This document shows positions 51,119 to 60,384 of a stretch of DNA of 64,000 nucleotides, in pieces. The stretch covers positions 1 to 64,000 of the forward strand of contig JAHHHA010000026.1 of assembly GCA_019359615.1 (NCBI GenBank), given 5' to 3'. The position numbers and the translations under genes are program-made. The notes below the pieces were generated by a model. That model made no database searches and was not told where the DNA came from. It saw nothing but the letters and a program-made list of their open reading frames with translations. Position 1 is the first letter of the stretch. Each line of letters begins with the position of its first letter. Source of the stretch: Cyanosarcina radialis HA8281-LM2 (GTDB lineage: Bacteria; Cyanobacteriota; Cyanobacteriia; Cyanobacteriales; CCAP-1448).

Positions 51119-51646
51119 ATGCGATCGCTATTATTATCGATACGGGGTGTTTTAGGCTTAGCCGCTGGGGCTGGAATTTGGCTGTGTGGTTCTCTAGCAG
51201 ATGCTTCCGAAACAGCAATCATTAAATACCGCTTTTTGCGAATGCCCGTATCCGTGCCAGAACTGGCTAAATTTGCTGAAACTGGGGAGGCTTCGGCATC
51301 TTTAGGAGCCTACCTCAAAATGACTCGCAAAGCCCCTGAAGAAGTTCAAAAACCTCTAACGCAAACAGTTCCAGTTAATGGAGTGCTGTTATATCGAGTG
51401 CTAAACACTCCCCTGGGGGAAATACTGCTAGATGAAATTTCTCAGGTAATTCATACCCCCGATAACTTAGCCAATCGGCAATCTTTGCGATCGGCCCTGG
51501 TAACATCGGCTCTAGGAGACAACAAGATTAACATCGTTGAAATCCTGCAAAATTATCCCACCCAAGAAGTTCATCTCGAAGGCGAACGCCTCGCCGAACT
51601 CTACGCGAAACTCAACCGCCTATCTAGAAGCATCCCTAGATTTTAG
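51119..51646 (+). CDS. DUF1400-type protein (alpha/beta-hydrolase lead domain only)
   Basis: From the ATG at 51119 (MRSLLLSIRGVLGLAAGAGI) the product is 175 residues with a signal peptide ending ASETA. The DUF1400 pattern follows: RFLRMPVSVPELAKFAETGE, then ALVTSALGDNKINIVEILQN. DUF1400 usually precedes a secreted alpha/beta hydrolase domain; here only the lead domain is present, ending LNRLSRSIPRF. It may be a stand-alone exported protein or the 5' part of a truncated gene. An upstream TTG start (51056) would add 21 residues. Confidence 0.7.
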   Translation: MRSLLLSIRGVLGLAAGAGIWLCGSLADASETAIIKYRFLRMPVSVPELAKFAETGEASASLGAYLKMTRKAPEEVQKPLTQTVPVNGVLLYRVLNTPLGEILLDEISQVIHTPDNLANRQSLRSALVTSALGDNKINIVEILQNYPTQEVHLEGERLAELYAKLNRLSRSIPRF

Positions 51647-51701
51647 TTCTCTCCCTAGTCTCCATTTAGCGATTTGGCAATTGTGTATTTACAGTTGTTT
51701 T

Positions 51702-51881
51702 TCAACGGCGGGCGTATAAACCAGGGGCGTAGGCTTCAATCACTCTGCCAGTGCGAGAGCACGCAATCATTAAATAATCGCACGTCGGGCATTGCGTCCG
51801 AGTTAATTCTTGCAAATCGAGGTGGTGGCGTTCGGCTCTACTGCCGCAATTGGGACAGCAAATTCTTTGTATTCTTTGCAT
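51702..51881 (-). CDS. Small two-CxxC zinc-ribbon protein
   Basis: A 59-residue protein, below the usual length cut-off. It reads MQRIQRICCPNCGSRAERHH, then LTRTQCPTCDYLMIACSRTG and RVIEAYAPGLYARR. Two CPxC pairs form a zinc ribbon. Near-identical short proteins are widespread in cyanobacteria, often mislabelled as PriA-like. The function is unknown. The ATG at 51881 is well placed after TAGGAGTTTAAAT. Confidence 0.8.
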   Translation of the reverse strand: MQRIQRICCPNCGSRAERHHLDLQELTRTQCPTCDYLMIACSRTGRVIEAYAPGLYARR

Positions 51882-52231
51882 ATTTAAACTCCTAAAAATC
51901 GCTAAACAAAGTTAATTTATTGGAAACATCAAAATGTATCTTAGATAACAAAAATTGTTAAGAAGCCTTAAGTAATTAATGTTATGTAAGTATTATGTAA
52001 GTATTTTTCCCGATTGACCACTTCCTATGGGGATCAACGATCGAGCTATAAGAATGGATATAAATGCTTATAATCCAGTCTGGATAACGATCGCAGTTAA
52101 TTAGGTCGATCGAGAAACAATTATAAAAAATTGATTAAGATTGCCAAAAATTAGGATCGCTGAAGATTTAGCAGAAATGTGCTCTGCTGGCATCGCTCCT
52201 CAGATTTAGCTTGGGAATAGAGCGCGATCGA
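51882..52231. other. AT-rich spacer, no gene seen
   Basis: This spacer is AT-rich with no convincing open frame. It must contain the promoter of the minus-strand zinc-ribbon gene. I see no repeat family member, hairpin or operator that I would name. Confidence 0.4.
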
Positions 52232-53080
52232 TTATGTTTCTAAAGGGAAAAATTCTTTAGTTTTTTCAGAAAATCTCCAAGCAATCCCTTCTGGATCGCG
52301 GCTGCGAGTCCACTCAGCAAAATCTGGATCGTCTCTGCGGCGGTAAACCGTGCTGGAAGAAACGTCAAGGCGTTTGGCTAATTGCCACTGAATCAGGCGC
52401 TTAGGAGTTGAAGGGCGATGAGATGCTTCTGAGGGCTGGCTCGACGCTAGCGGTAAAGATTCTGTCTGTGGCGGCTCGTCCCAAGGAGAAGGTTCGAGGA
52501 CTTCTGGGAGCGGGCTAGAATCTTTATCGGGTTGACTTGAGATCGGGCTGGAATCTTCTGCTGATTCGGTTTCTAAGAGGGGAACAGCGCCTTGGTGCAG
52601 CCTGTTGCTTTGCAACGTATCGCTCTGTGTGGCAACATCAGGCTGTAATGCAGGTGGCTCGCTCTCATCAAAGAGACTGCCGAGAGATTGAACTGTCAGG
52701 AAGTAATAGACAGTGCCTTTATCTTCAAACGCTTGCTTTTGAGCCGCAAATTCATTGGCTTTGCCATCGAGATACTTCTGGGCTGTTTCTCCAGAAAGAT
52801 TGGCTTTCATTGCCAAGTCTAGAGAGGTTACGGCCCCCTGGCGCTCGACGATCAGTTCGTGGAAGACGGGGTTAACGCGATCGCAAAGCTTTTCCCACTC
52901 GTAATTTTGCCAAAAACCCCAGAGGGCGATCGATCCCACTATTGCCAGCAGCAAAGGCCAGGCGAGGAATATTAAGACAATTAAAAACGCCGTTGGCACG
53001 AGCAGAACCAAACAGCCAGCGGGGTTTTTATCGATTGCTTTTTCTGGCATTGGCTTTTTTGCTAATTCGGTTAACGGCAA
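52232..53080 (-). CDS. Membrane protein with C-terminal helix-turn-helix-like domain
   Basis: A 282-residue protein that I recognise only as a cyanobacterial type. One or two transmembrane helices (about 22-57; CLVLLVPTAFLIVLIFLAWP) are followed by a helical region with FHELIVERQGAVTSLDLAMK. A long Pro/Ser/Glu-rich linker (about 135-225) comes next. The C-terminal domain IQWQLAKRLDVSSSTVYRRR resembles a DNA-binding HTH. A membrane-tethered regulator is possible but not shown. The ATG at 53050 (MPEKAIDKN) is an alternative start. Confidence 0.6.
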   Translation of the reverse strand: MPLTELAKKPMPEKAIDKNPAGCLVLLVPTAFLIVLIFLAWPLLLAIVGSIALWGFWQNYEWEKLCDRVNPVFHELIVERQGAVTSLDLAMKANLSGETAQKYLDGKANEFAAQKQAFEDKGTVYYFLTVQSLGSLFDESEPPALQPDVATQSDTLQSNRLHQGAVPLLETESAEDSSPISSQPDKDSSPLPEVLEPSPWDEPPQTESLPLASSQPSEASHRPSTPKRLIQWQLAKRLDVSSSTVYRRRDDPDFAEWTRSRDPEGIAWRFSEKTKEFFPLET

Positions 53081-53184
53081 ACGATCTTAAGGTTTACCAG
53101 CAATGTAGTCAATCAATGAATATTAAGCGACAAATTCCCGATCGGTTGCCGCATATGCGGACACGCAGGCGATGTAAAGCTTCT

Positions 53185-53234
53185 GTTGCTAGCACTTCGC
53201 CCGCGCCGCCCTCAAGCAGCAGTCTGCTAGCAAC
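53185..53234. repeat. 10-bp inverted repeat GTTGCTAGCA / TGCTAGCAAC
   Basis: Exact arms at 53185-53194 and 53225-53234, with a 30-bp GC-rich spacer (CTTCGCCCGCGCCGCCCTCA...), lie upstream of psbN's 3' end and the membrane/HTH gene's start. It could be a structured repeat or a regulatory site; no other copy is seen in the window. Confidence 0.4.
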
Positions 53235-53327
53235 ACCTAGCGAGTAGGCGTTGTTCGCCAACTCCTTTCTGACGCTGGTGCAGCCTGTCTGTAGAAGATA
53301 CTCCGAACTCCCTATCGATTTCCCGAT

Positions 53328-53459
53328 CTAATCTTCGTGTTCTTCATACGGATCTCGCAATTCTTTGGAGGGAGGGCCGAAAGCGGTATAGATCGAAAAG
53401 GCCGCGATGCCAATTACTGCCGCGCCGAGGGTCAAAATCAGAGTAGTTGCTGGTTCCAT
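53328..53459 (-). CDS. psbN: Photosystem II assembly protein PsbN
   Basis: A 43-residue protein, too short for ordinary gene callers: MEPATTLILTLGAAVIGIAA, then FSIYTAFGPPSKELRDPYEE. One transmembrane helix is followed by the invariant GPPSKELRDPYEEHED tail, which is diagnostic of PsbN. PsbN is needed for photosystem II assembly and repair rather than being a core subunit. It is divergent from psbH, the conserved cyanobacterial and plastid arrangement of these two genes. Confidence 0.97.
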   Translation of the reverse strand: MEPATTLILTLGAAVIGIAAFSIYTAFGPPSKELRDPYEEHED

Positions 53460-53714
53460 AAGTTAACGAATTATTAATTCTGGTTTTCTTAAGGATATTA
53501 CATCAAGCGATCGGGCTTGAGGGAGGAAAACCACACCTCAATTCCACCGAATTGACATTGTTGGGGATCGGTCTATGGTACGATTATGGTCAGTAGCCGC
53601 GATCGGCACGGGTAGGGGAGTCTCAGCCCCAAAATCTCCTGGCTTGTTAGCTTCAGGAGAAAGTCAAAGATAAAAAACTCGGTTAAATTTGTTGAATCTA
53701 ATTGTAGGTGACTG

Positions 53715-53918
53715 ATGGCACAGCGGACTTGGTTGGGAGATGTTCTTAAGCCCTTGAACTCTGAATATGGCAAAGTGGTTCCTGGTTGGGGAACTACTCT
53801 AGTTATGGGTTCTTTTATGGCGCTATTTTTGGTGTTTTTGCTGATTATCTTGCAAGTATACAACTCTTCGCTGTTGATCGAAGGAGTTGACGTTGATTGG
53901 ACCAGCTTAGGTGGCTAA
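53715..53918 (+). CDS. psbH: Photosystem II reaction centre protein PsbH
   Basis: A 67-residue protein with the typical PsbH sequence: [32 protein letters not shown], one transmembrane helix (about 29-50) and [16 protein letters not shown]. It lacks the phosphorylated N-terminal extension of plant PsbH, as in other cyanobacteria. It is a photosystem II core subunit that stabilises the QB site. It diverges from psbN with a 255-bp intergenic region that must hold both promoters. Confidence 0.98.
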   Translation: MAQRTWLGDVLKPLNSEYGKVVPGWGTTLVMGSFMALFLVFLLIILQVYNSSLLIEGVDVDWTSLGG

Positions 53919-54082
53919 AGCTCGACCTGACTTGAGAGACGGTTGAGACTTAGAGCGTCGAGATCGTCAGCTTTTCCCAAGGATATTGAGGGATGAAGCG
54001 CAATTTCGATCGCCAATGCCCCAACATACATCTAGCGGGCGTGCAAGTTTAGTCGAGAAGTGTCAAACTAAAATAAGGAATT

Positions 54083-54110
54083 GTAGAGACGCGAAAGCTC
54101 GCGTCTTTAC
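54083..54110. repeat. GTAGAGACGCGA palindrome
   Basis: GTAGAGACGCGAAAGCTCGCGTCTTTAC, 12-bp arms with one mismatch around AAGC-type centre, lies 20 bp before the tatA ATG. It belongs to the same family as 31598, 34748 and 55531. It could form a hairpin in the tatA leader. Confidence 0.6.
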
Positions 54111-54130
54111 GAGTTTGGAGGAGCATTTTT

Positions 54131-54403
54131 ATGAACTTTTTTGGCATCGGTTTGCCAGAAATGGCAGTAATTTTAGTCATTGCCCTGTTGGTCTTCGGTC
54201 CGAAAAAATTGCCAGAAATCGGTCGCAGTATGGGGAAAGCAATTCGCGGCTTTCAGGAAGCTTCTAAAGAATTTGAGACTGAGTTTAAACGCGAAGCCGA
54301 ACACCTAGAAGAAGCCATCAAAGCGCCTCGACAGATAGCAGATGCCCAAACAACAGACAATGAGGCCAAAGATCCGGCATCTAGCACTTCTCAATCGGGT
54401 TAA
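54131..54403 (+). CDS. tatA: Twin-arginine translocase subunit TatA/E
   Basis: A 90-residue protein: one N-terminal transmembrane helix (IGLPEMAVILVIALLVFGPK), the FGPKKLPEIGRSMGKAIRGF hinge and amphipathic helix, and an acidic, low-complexity tail. TatA forms the pore for folded protein export across the thylakoid or plasma membrane. It is on the same strand as psbH, about 210 bp downstream. The Tat-like signal of the dioxygenase at 11249 would use this pathway. Confidence 0.93.
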   Translation: MNFFGIGLPEMAVILVIALLVFGPKKLPEIGRSMGKAIRGFQEASKEFETEFKREAEHLEEAIKAPRQIADAQTTDNEAKDPASSTSQSG

Positions 54404-54609
54404 AAATTGGATTCAAGATATTGGAGTTTTACTCGGTCTAACAATCTGAGGTCAATTCTCTGCTGTAGCTGCTACACTAGACATCTAAGGAACTCTAGAT
54501 CCTAGTCGGTCAAAAAGTGGCTGAGAAAACTCTCTCAATGCAAAAAACGTTTATTAGTCTAGAGTTAATAAAAGCTATACCGAAATAGGGGATCTAGGGG
54601 AGGTTTGGG

Positions 54610-55233
54610 ATGAGCGATCGAAATCCCTACGAACAACTGGGAATTAAAGAAGATGCTTCTTTTGAGGAAATTCAGGAAGCGAAGGTGCGCTTGATGCAAG
54701 AGCATCGCAGCGATCGAAAGTTGCAAGAAGCAGTCGAGGCGGCTTACGATGCCATTTTGATGGATCGCCTCAGAATGCGCCAGCAAGGAAGGATTAAAGT
54801 ACCCGAAGACATTCAGTTTCCCGAACGGCTATCTCAAGCACCTCCGAGTTTTCCATCCGTACCGATTAATATTTCCAATAGCTGGCTGCAACGATTGCTA
54901 GATACTCCCAGTCGCTCCGAGGTTCTGTGGACATCTGGCGTATTTGCGGCCTTGGGGGTCTTAGTCGCTTTTCCCGGCTTTCAAGCCTCAGCGCTGTCTT
55001 TAGCCATAGCTTTAGGCGTAGGTGCGACTTTATACTTCCTCATTCGGAAAGAGCGTCTATTCGGTCGTTCTTTGTTGCTGACGCTGGTAGGTTTGTTTGT
55101 AGGTATCGGTTTAGGTAGCGTCATCGGTTCTTGGCTATCTCCCTCCCTAATTGGGATCGGGATGACAGCCGACAAGCTAGCCACTTTGGTAACGTTCGTG
55201 ATTTTGTGGTTAATCGCGAGCTTTTTACGATAA
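54610..55233 (+). CDS. CPP1-like (DUF3353) J-like membrane protein
   Basis: A 207-residue protein with a degenerate J domain without HPD (RNPYEQLGIKEDASFEEIQE, VEAAYDAILMDRLRMRQQGR). Four C-terminal transmembrane helices cover about 105-205. This is the CPP1/CDF1 family; plant CPP1 is a chaperone-like holdase for protochlorophyllide oxidoreductase in plastids. The cyanobacterial role is not established. A strong terminator follows at 55262-55300. Confidence 0.85.
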   Translation: MSDRNPYEQLGIKEDASFEEIQEAKVRLMQEHRSDRKLQEAVEAAYDAILMDRLRMRQQGRIKVPEDIQFPERLSQAPPSFPSVPINISNSWLQRLLDTPSRSEVLWTSGVFAALGVLVAFPGFQASALSLAIALGVGATLYFLIRKERLFGRSLLLTLVGLFVGIGLGSVIGSWLSPSLIGIGMTADKLATLVTFVILWLIASFLR

Positions 55234-55261
55234 GCGATCGCCAGCCAGAAAAAATGCTAAT

Positions 55262-55301
55262 AGAGGTGTGTTTGTCTCAGTGTCAAAGGCACCTCTTTTT
55301 A
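55262..55301 (+). terminator. Rho-independent terminator after the CPP1-like gene
   Basis: AGAGGTG (55262-55268) pairs with CACCTCT (55290-55296), followed by a T run (TTTTT to about 55300), 30 bp after the stop. Confidence 0.75.
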
Positions 55302-55748
55302 GCCAAGCTTAGAATGTCGTTTAAAAGCTTCGATCGTATCGAATCCGGTTAAACACCCATAATAAAATTGATCGCACGGTTGGGTCATTGCGATAGCGAA
55401 ACCCAACACTCGTGAGGTGTTGGGTTTCACTCCGTTCAACCCAACCTACTGGCGTGACACAGCTAAAATGAGGCATTAGCGTAGGGTGTATTATACCAAT
55501 TTTCATTATTGCTGGAGACATGACTGGGCTGGGAGACGCGATGTATCGCGTCTCTACATTAAGAATCCCTCCAGCTACTTTTGATAAATGGTATTAGACG
55601 GCGATAACTTTTGCTCTGACTTAAATTCAACAATCCGTCGCAGGGCACCGTTTAAGCTGTGTCATGCCACTACATTAATTACGATCGATCGACCGGATTT
55701 GATATTACTCCTAGTCGTTGTCCGATCGCGATTTAGAATGCCAAGAGA
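55302..55748. repeat. Spacer with AATCCGGTT element and palindromes
   Basis: TATCGAATCCGGTTAAACAC (55338 onward), CCCATAATAAAATTGATCG and GTTGGGTTTCACTCCGTTCA with AACCCAACAC form a copy of the element at 20776. CACTCGTGAGGTGTTGGGTT pairs with the preceding AACCCAACAC. The palindrome GGGAGACGCGATGTATCGCG then TCTCTAC follows at 55531-55556. No gene is supported in this stretch. Confidence 0.6.
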
Positions 55749-56744
55749 TTACAGAAAATCAAAGCGAGGATTGAAGCTTTGAATTTGACGCAATTTTTCG
55801 TATAGTTCTCGCTCTTGAGGAGTGGGGTTTTTGGGAACAACGATCTGAATTTCCACTAGCTGATCTCCACGTTTGCCGCTGTCGGTGGGAAACCCTTTAC
55901 TAGCCAGACGCAGCCTTTGACCTGAAACTACGCCTGCTGGAATTGTCATTTTTACTAAACCATCAAGAGTGGGTAACTCGACAACGCCTCCTAAAACTGC
56001 TTCGCTGGGCGTAACTGGTAGCTGACACAAAACATCCCATCCTTCAAGTTTAAATATGGGATGAGGGGCGACTGTAATTTTTAAATATAAGTCTCCGCCA
56101 GCAATTCCCTGTCCTCTGAGTCGCACTCTTTGACCAGAAATCATCCCTGGAGGCATATCGACTTCAAGCGATCGCCCATCTTCGAGTCGAATTCGCTCTC
56201 TTCCTCCAATGTAAGCTTTCTCTAGAGGCAAAGTTAGTTGTGCTTCCACGTTTTTGCTAGCGATCGTATGAGTGTATTTGGTGGTACCAGGGCGAAAAGG
56301 ATCGTCGGCTGCGGCTACAGATCTAGCCTCTGATTGGGTTTGCGGCTCGGCAACTTTGACGGTGCGCTGACGGCCTAAAAGTCGATCGACAAAGCTTTCA
56401 AAGTCAGAAAATTGCCGGAAATAATCGTCATCTTCTTCAGCAGCGCGATCGCTGGCAGACCGATTGCTCCAAGATTTGAAATTATAATTGCGACCGTTTT
56501 TGCCTTTAAATCCTTTTTGCTGCCAAACCCGACTGTAGCGATCGTACTGCGATCGCTTAGTAGCATCAGACAAGACTTCATAGGCTTCGCTAATATCTTT
56601 AAACTTTTCTTCTGCTACTTTATCTCCAGGATTTAAGTCAGGGTGATATTGCCTAGCGAGTCGCCGATATACCTTTTTAATTTCATCAACCGAAGCATCT
56701 GGAAGCACCCCTAACATTTGATAGTAATTGCGAAAGTTCTGCAT
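55749..56744 (-). CDS. dnaJ: DnaJ/CbpA-type co-chaperone
   Basis: A 331-residue type II J protein. The J domain has the HPD at residues 34-36 ([20 protein letters not shown]). A linker rich in Ser, Asp and Arg follows, then the C-terminal beta domains ([40 protein letters not shown]). The CxxCxGxG zinc domain is absent. It stimulates DnaK ATPase activity. It lies immediately downstream of dnaK on the same strand, with GTTCAGA repeats between (56765-56812). Confidence 0.92.
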   Translation of the reverse strand: MQNFRNYYQMLGVLPDASVDEIKKVYRRLARQYHPDLNPGDKVAEEKFKDISEAYEVLSDATKRSQYDRYSRVWQQKGFKGKNGRNYNFKSWSNRSASDRAAEEDDDYFRQFSDFESFVDRLLGRQRTVKVAEPQTQSEARSVAAADDPFRPGTTKYTHTIASKNVEAQLTLPLEKAYIGGRERIRLEDGRSLEVDMPPGMISGQRVRLRGQGIAGGDLYLKITVAPHPIFKLEGWDVLCQLPVTPSEAVLGGVVELPTLDGLVKMTIPAGVVSGQRLRLASKGFPTDSGKRGDQLVEIQIVVPKNPTPQERELYEKLRQIQSFNPRFDFL

Positions 56745-56911
56745 AGTTATAAGAAGTTTAGAATATAGAAGTTCAGAAGTTCAGGAGTTCAGAAGTTCAG
56801 GAGTTCAGAATTCAACTTTGAACTCTTTTCTCTATCTCCTGGTTTCCTACTTTCTTCCGATCCTGAAGACTTAGAAGTAATACGTATTTTAACGATAATT
56901 AGCACTCCTAC
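56745..56911. repeat. GTTCAGA heptamer repeats between dnaK and dnaJ
   Basis: AGTTCAGAAGTTCAGGAGTT and further units fill about 56765-56812. They separate the two chaperone genes and may allow separate expression. Confidence 0.6.
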
Positions 56912-59005
56912 TTAGAACCAATCATCATCATCATCATCCCAATCATTTTCTGGAGGAGCATTTTTGGGGTTGGGACGACGAGGAATTTCATTGTTACTGG
57001 TGCGAGGGGAATATCGATCGTAGCGATCGCCAGTATCGCGGCCGGGACGATCGAAGTAAGAGCGATCGTCATTGCGACTGGGGCGATCGAAGTAAGAGCG
57101 ATCGTCGTAGTCTCTTTCATAAATATCGCTATCTTTTTCTCCGGTAAAGACACGGCGGATGGAGCCGAAAAAGTCATCTTCATCTTCATCGGATAGCGAT
57201 CGCACTTCTCGACTTAGATCGTACAAAGCTTCCTGTAACTCTGCCTGGATTTGGTCGATCCCTTGCTCGTTATTGCTCTTCAGGTCTTCTCGCAGTTCTT
57301 TTATTAGAGATTCTATCCGCCGTCGCTGGCTGCTGGCAAACTGCATCCCAAAATCTAAGGCTACTTCCCGCAGTTGCCGTTCGGCTTGAAATGTCAAGGC
57401 TTCGGCTCGATTGCGCTTTTCAACCCGCTCGCGTTTTTGGCGATCTGATTGGGCGTATTGCTCGGCTTCCCGCAGCATCCGGTTGACTTCGGCTTCGCCC
57501 AGGTTGGAAGCGCCTTGAATGGTAATGCTTTGCTGTCTCCCAGTGGTGCGATCGACGGCGGTAACTTGCAAGATGCCGTTGGCATCGATATCAAAAGCAA
57601 CCTGCACTTGAGGAATCCCTTTGGGGGCGGGCGGAATCCCCGTGAGTTTAAAGCGTCCGAGGGATTTGTTATCGGCGGCCATTTCCCGTTCGCCTTGAAC
57701 GACGTGAATTTCTACCAAGGTTTGGTTGTTTTCGGCAGTAGAGAAAATATCCGATCGCCTCGATGGAATTGAGGTGTTGCGGGGCATGAGTTTTTTCATC
57801 ACGCCGCCTATGGTTTCTAAACCCAAGGACAGGGGCGTAACATCTAATAGCAAGATGTCTTTGACTTCTCCGGCGAGAATTCCAGCTTGAATGGCAGCAC
57901 CGACGGCTACGACTTCATCGGGATTGACGTTTTGATTCGGTTCGATGTCGATTAAACTTTCGACTAATTGCTGCACCATCGGAATGCGAGTGGAACCACC
58001 GACTAAAACCACTTCATCAATGTCAGCTTGGGTCATTCCGGCATCGGCTAAAGCGCGTTTGACAGGCGATCGCAACCTCGCGACTAAATCGCCGCACATG
58101 GCTTCAAATTGCGCTCTGGTGAGGCGAGTTTCTAAGTGTTTGGGTCCGTCTTCGGTGGCAGTGATGAAGGGTAAGTTGATGTCTGTTACCCCCACTCCAG
58201 AGAGTTCGATTTTAGCTTTTTCGGCGGCTTCTAGGAGTCTCTGCAAGCTTTGGCGATCTTTGCGCAAGTCGATCTTGTCGGTTTCTAAAAATTGCTCTGC
58301 TAGCCAGTCAACAATTTTGCCATCGAAGTCGTTGCCACCTAGTTGAGTATCGCCGCTGGTGGCTTTAACTTCAAATACGCCGTCGCCGACTTCCAAAATC
58401 GAGACATCAAAGGTACCGCCCCCTAAATCGAAGACTAAGATGGTTTCGCTCTGGCGGCGATCGAATCCATAAGCTAAAGATGCTGCTGTGGGTTCGTTAA
58501 TAATCCGCAATACATCCAATCCAGCAATCTTGCCTGCGTCTTTGGTGGCTTGGCGTTGAGAATCGTTGAAATAAGCGGGAACGGTAATTACGGCCCCCGT
58601 AACTGGTTCTCCCAGGTAGCGGCCAGCATCTTCTGCCAGTTTTCGCAGAATCATTGCCGAGACTTCTTCGGGGGCAAATTCCTTTTTCAGTCGCGGACAC
58701 TTAATTTTAATGTTGCCCTCTTCATCTTTGCGGATGGTGTAGGGGACTTGCTTGGAGTGGGGGCTGAGTTCGGCATACTTGCGCCCGATAAATCGCTTGA
58801 CGGCATAGAAGGTATTTTGGGGGTTGAGAACTGCTTGACGGCGAGCCATTTGTCCTACTAGGCGTTCGCCTTCTTTGCTGAACCCAACAACGGAGGGAAC
58901 GATCCGCATTCCTTCTGAGTTGGCAATTACTACGGGTTTGCCCCCTTCCATTACAGCTACTACTGAGTTGGTCGTCCCCAAATCGATGCCGACTACCTTG
59001 CCCAT
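56912..59005 (-). CDS. dnaK: Hsp70 chaperone DnaK with an Asp/Arg-rich tail
   Basis: A 697-residue Hsp70. The nucleotide domain has [37 protein letters not shown] and [17 protein letters not shown]. The substrate domain has [19 protein letters not shown] and [20 protein letters not shown]. The C-terminus is unusual: two near-copies of DDRSYFDRP (at about 640-660) lead into a Pro/Asn and poly-Asp tail ending WDDDDDDWF, not the EEVD-like end of DnaK2. Cyanobacteria carry three DnaKs; this one belongs with the DnaK1/DnaK3-like forms with variable tails, and the paralogue was not resolved. It is followed by dnaJ. Confidence 0.93.
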   Translation of the reverse strand: MGKVVGIDLGTTNSVVAVMEGGKPVVIANSEGMRIVPSVVGFSKEGERLVGQMARRQAVLNPQNTFYAVKRFIGRKYAELSPHSKQVPYTIRKDEEGNIKIKCPRLKKEFAPEEVSAMILRKLAEDAGRYLGEPVTGAVITVPAYFNDSQRQATKDAGKIAGLDVLRIINEPTAASLAYGFDRRQSETILVFDLGGGTFDVSILEVGDGVFEVKATSGDTQLGGNDFDGKIVDWLAEQFLETDKIDLRKDRQSLQRLLEAAEKAKIELSGVGVTDINLPFITATEDGPKHLETRLTRAQFEAMCGDLVARLRSPVKRALADAGMTQADIDEVVLVGGSTRIPMVQQLVESLIDIEPNQNVNPDEVVAVGAAIQAGILAGEVKDILLLDVTPLSLGLETIGGVMKKLMPRNTSIPSRRSDIFSTAENNQTLVEIHVVQGEREMAADNKSLGRFKLTGIPPAPKGIPQVQVAFDIDANGILQVTAVDRTTGRQQSITIQGASNLGEAEVNRMLREAEQYAQSDRQKRERVEKRNRAEALTFQAERQLREVALDFGMQFASSQRRRIESLIKELREDLKSNNEQGIDQIQAELQEALYDLSREVRSLSDEDEDDFFGSIRRVFTGEKDSDIYERDYDDRSYFDRPSRNDDRSYFDRPGRDTGDRYDRYSPRTSNNEIPRRPNPKNAPPENDWDDDDDDWF

Positions 59006-59192
59006 GCGTTGAAGTTTTCCTAACTTGCCTAAATATTGAGAACTGTTGCTGGATTTATTCTATCCTGCCTCGGCAAGATCTACAGGGGCAGATGGTAGCA
59101 CAGAGCGAGCGTTACTTGGTAGAGCGATCGCACTATTCCCTGGCATGACTCTCGATCGATGCTACAATTAGCAGAAATTTATAACTTTAGGG

Positions 59193-59492
59193 ATGCATGT
59201 AATCAGCAAAGTGAAATTGCGGGAATTCTGGGTTCAACACGCTGATTCTGAAGATGCTCTCAATGACTGGTACAAGTTTACATCAAAAGCAAACTGGTCT
59301 AATTTACTGGATGTTCAGAAAAGATATCCGAAGGCAGAAGCTGTTGGTAACTTTACTGTGTTCGACATCAAGGGTAATAACTATCGTTTGATTGTAGACA
59401 TTAGATATTCCAACCAGACAATTTTTGTTAAATACATTCTTACCCATCCTGAATACGATAAAGAAAGGTGGAAAGATGACCCCTACTTTTAA
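59193..59492 (+). CDS. higB: HigB-type mRNA interferase toxin
   Basis: A 99-residue RelE-superfamily toxin: MHVISKVKLREFWVQHADSE, then NWSNLLDVQKRYPKAEAVGN and FTVFDIKGNNYRLIVDIRYS, ending YILTHPEYDKERWKDDPYF. This matches the HigB type that precedes a HigA antitoxin. It cuts mRNA on the ribosome. It overlaps higA by 17 bp. A broken paralogue is at 40285-40605. Confidence 0.9.
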   Translation: MHVISKVKLREFWVQHADSEDALNDWYKFTSKANWSNLLDVQKRYPKAEAVGNFTVFDIKGNNYRLIVDIRYSNQTIFVKYILTHPEYDKERWKDDPYF

Positions 59493-59907
59493 TCAACAAA
59501 ACTATACTGACTTACTAATTCAGTATCAGCCGAAGCCAATTAAAACAGAACAGGAGTATAAGAGAGCCTTAAAAGTAGTAGAGGGAATGATGTCTCTGGA
59601 ATTAACAGAGGCAGAAACTGCGCTTTTTGAGTTATTGGTTCTTCTAATTGAGAAATACGAGGAAAACCATTATCCGATGGGTGAATCTACACCTGTGGCT
59701 ACTTTGTCATCCCTGATGCATGAGTTTGATGTGGAGCCAACTTCTTTAGTCGAGGTTTTTGGCTCTGTTGAGCTTGTGAGAGAAGTGGTTAATGGTCAAC
59801 GGCAAGTTAGTCAATCTCAAGCGGAGTCCCTAGCTAAGTTTTTTAATGACCATTATTCTGGGCTTTCCCTAACGGCTCTTGACTTTGGAAAACGCTGTCC
59901 TCAATAG
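59476..59907 (+). CDS. higA: HigA-type antitoxin (XRE-like)
   Basis: From the ATG at 59476 the product is 143 residues, of the longer HigA type. An N-terminal helical region (KTEQEYKRALKVVEGMMSLE, TEAETALFELLVLLIEKYEE) is followed by a helix-turn-helix (LSSLMHEFDVEPTSLVEVFG; VNGQRQVSQSQAESLAKFFN). It neutralises HigB and represses the operon. The translational overlap with higB supports coupling. A TTG at 59425 gives a longer frame inside higB and is not preferred. Confidence 0.88.
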   Translation: MTPTFNQQNYTDLLIQYQPKPIKTEQEYKRALKVVEGMMSLELTEAETALFELLVLLIEKYEENHYPMGESTPVATLSSLMHEFDVEPTSLVEVFGSVELVREVVNGQRQVSQSQAESLAKFFNDHYSGLSLTALDFGKRCPQ

Positions 59908-59927
59908 CAAACGCTCTGTTCGACTCT

Positions 59928-60080
59928 CAAATCCGGTTTTAAAGCCTTGAATCCAGCCCTCACCCCGTTCGGTAGGACTTCGGCGCGAGATCGAGCGTTC
60001 GGCGAGCGCTCAGCCGAGCCGTCGGACGCTCACGGCAACGCCCAACCCCTCTCCCAAGTTTGGGAGAGGGATGCCGGACA
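59928..60080. repeat. AATCCGGTTTT element between two toxin-antitoxin loci
   Basis: CAAATCCGGTTTTAAAGCC then TTGAATCCAGCCCTCACCCC matches the left ends at 14250 and 26928. A CCCCTCTCCCAAGTTTGGGAGAGGG hairpin follows at about 60049-60071. An open frame extends the next gene into this element (from 59947), but the repeat origin and the good ATG at 60151 argue against the longer form. Confidence 0.6.
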
Positions 60081-60150
60081 GATCGAAAATGATTTGGGAT
60101 CGCTATGGTGTTACTATAAAGTAGTACCAATTAATCGTACTATTTGGTCT

Positions 60151-60384
60151 ATGCAGTCTCAAAAGCTATCCATTTCGCTGACAGACGATTTAGTTAAATT
60201 TATCGATCGATATCGCTGCGATCGAGGGTTAAAAGCTCGCTCCGAGGTCATCGATCGAGCCTTGCGATTGCTGAAGCAGCAGTCGCTAGAATCTGCCTAT
60301 GATGAAGCCTATGGCGAAATGTTGCAGGAAGATGCGCTTTGGGATGCCGCGACTGGGGATGGTTTAACCGATGAGGCGTGGTGA
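60151..60384 (+). CDS. Ribbon-helix-helix antitoxin
   Basis: A 77-residue protein starting MQSQKLSISLTDDLVKFIDR, a MetJ/Arc-type ribbon-helix-helix fold (RSEVIDRALRLLKQQSLESA), with an acidic C-terminal tail (DEAYGEMLQEDALWD) that would bind the toxin. It overlaps the downstream MazF/PemK gene by 14 bp. The pair is a type II toxin-antitoxin module and the antitoxin probably autoregulates it. Confidence 0.82.
   Translation: MQSQKLSISLTDDLVKFIDRYRCDRGLKARSEVIDRALRLLKQQSLESAYDEAYGEMLQEDALWDAATGDGLTDEAW

Noticed and set aside
57159-58861. Several long frames antisense to dnaK
   Set aside because: They are shadows of the conserved Hsp70 reading frame with no motif of their own.
59041-59192. Search for a CIRCE/HrcA operator upstream of dnaK
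   Set aside because: No TTAGCACTC-N9-GAGTGCTAA sequence was seen in the 59006-59192 region.
59947-60150. Longer form of the RHH antitoxin starting at 59947
   Set aside because: The added 68 codons are translated from a dispersed repeat; the ATG at 60151 begins exactly at the RHH fold.
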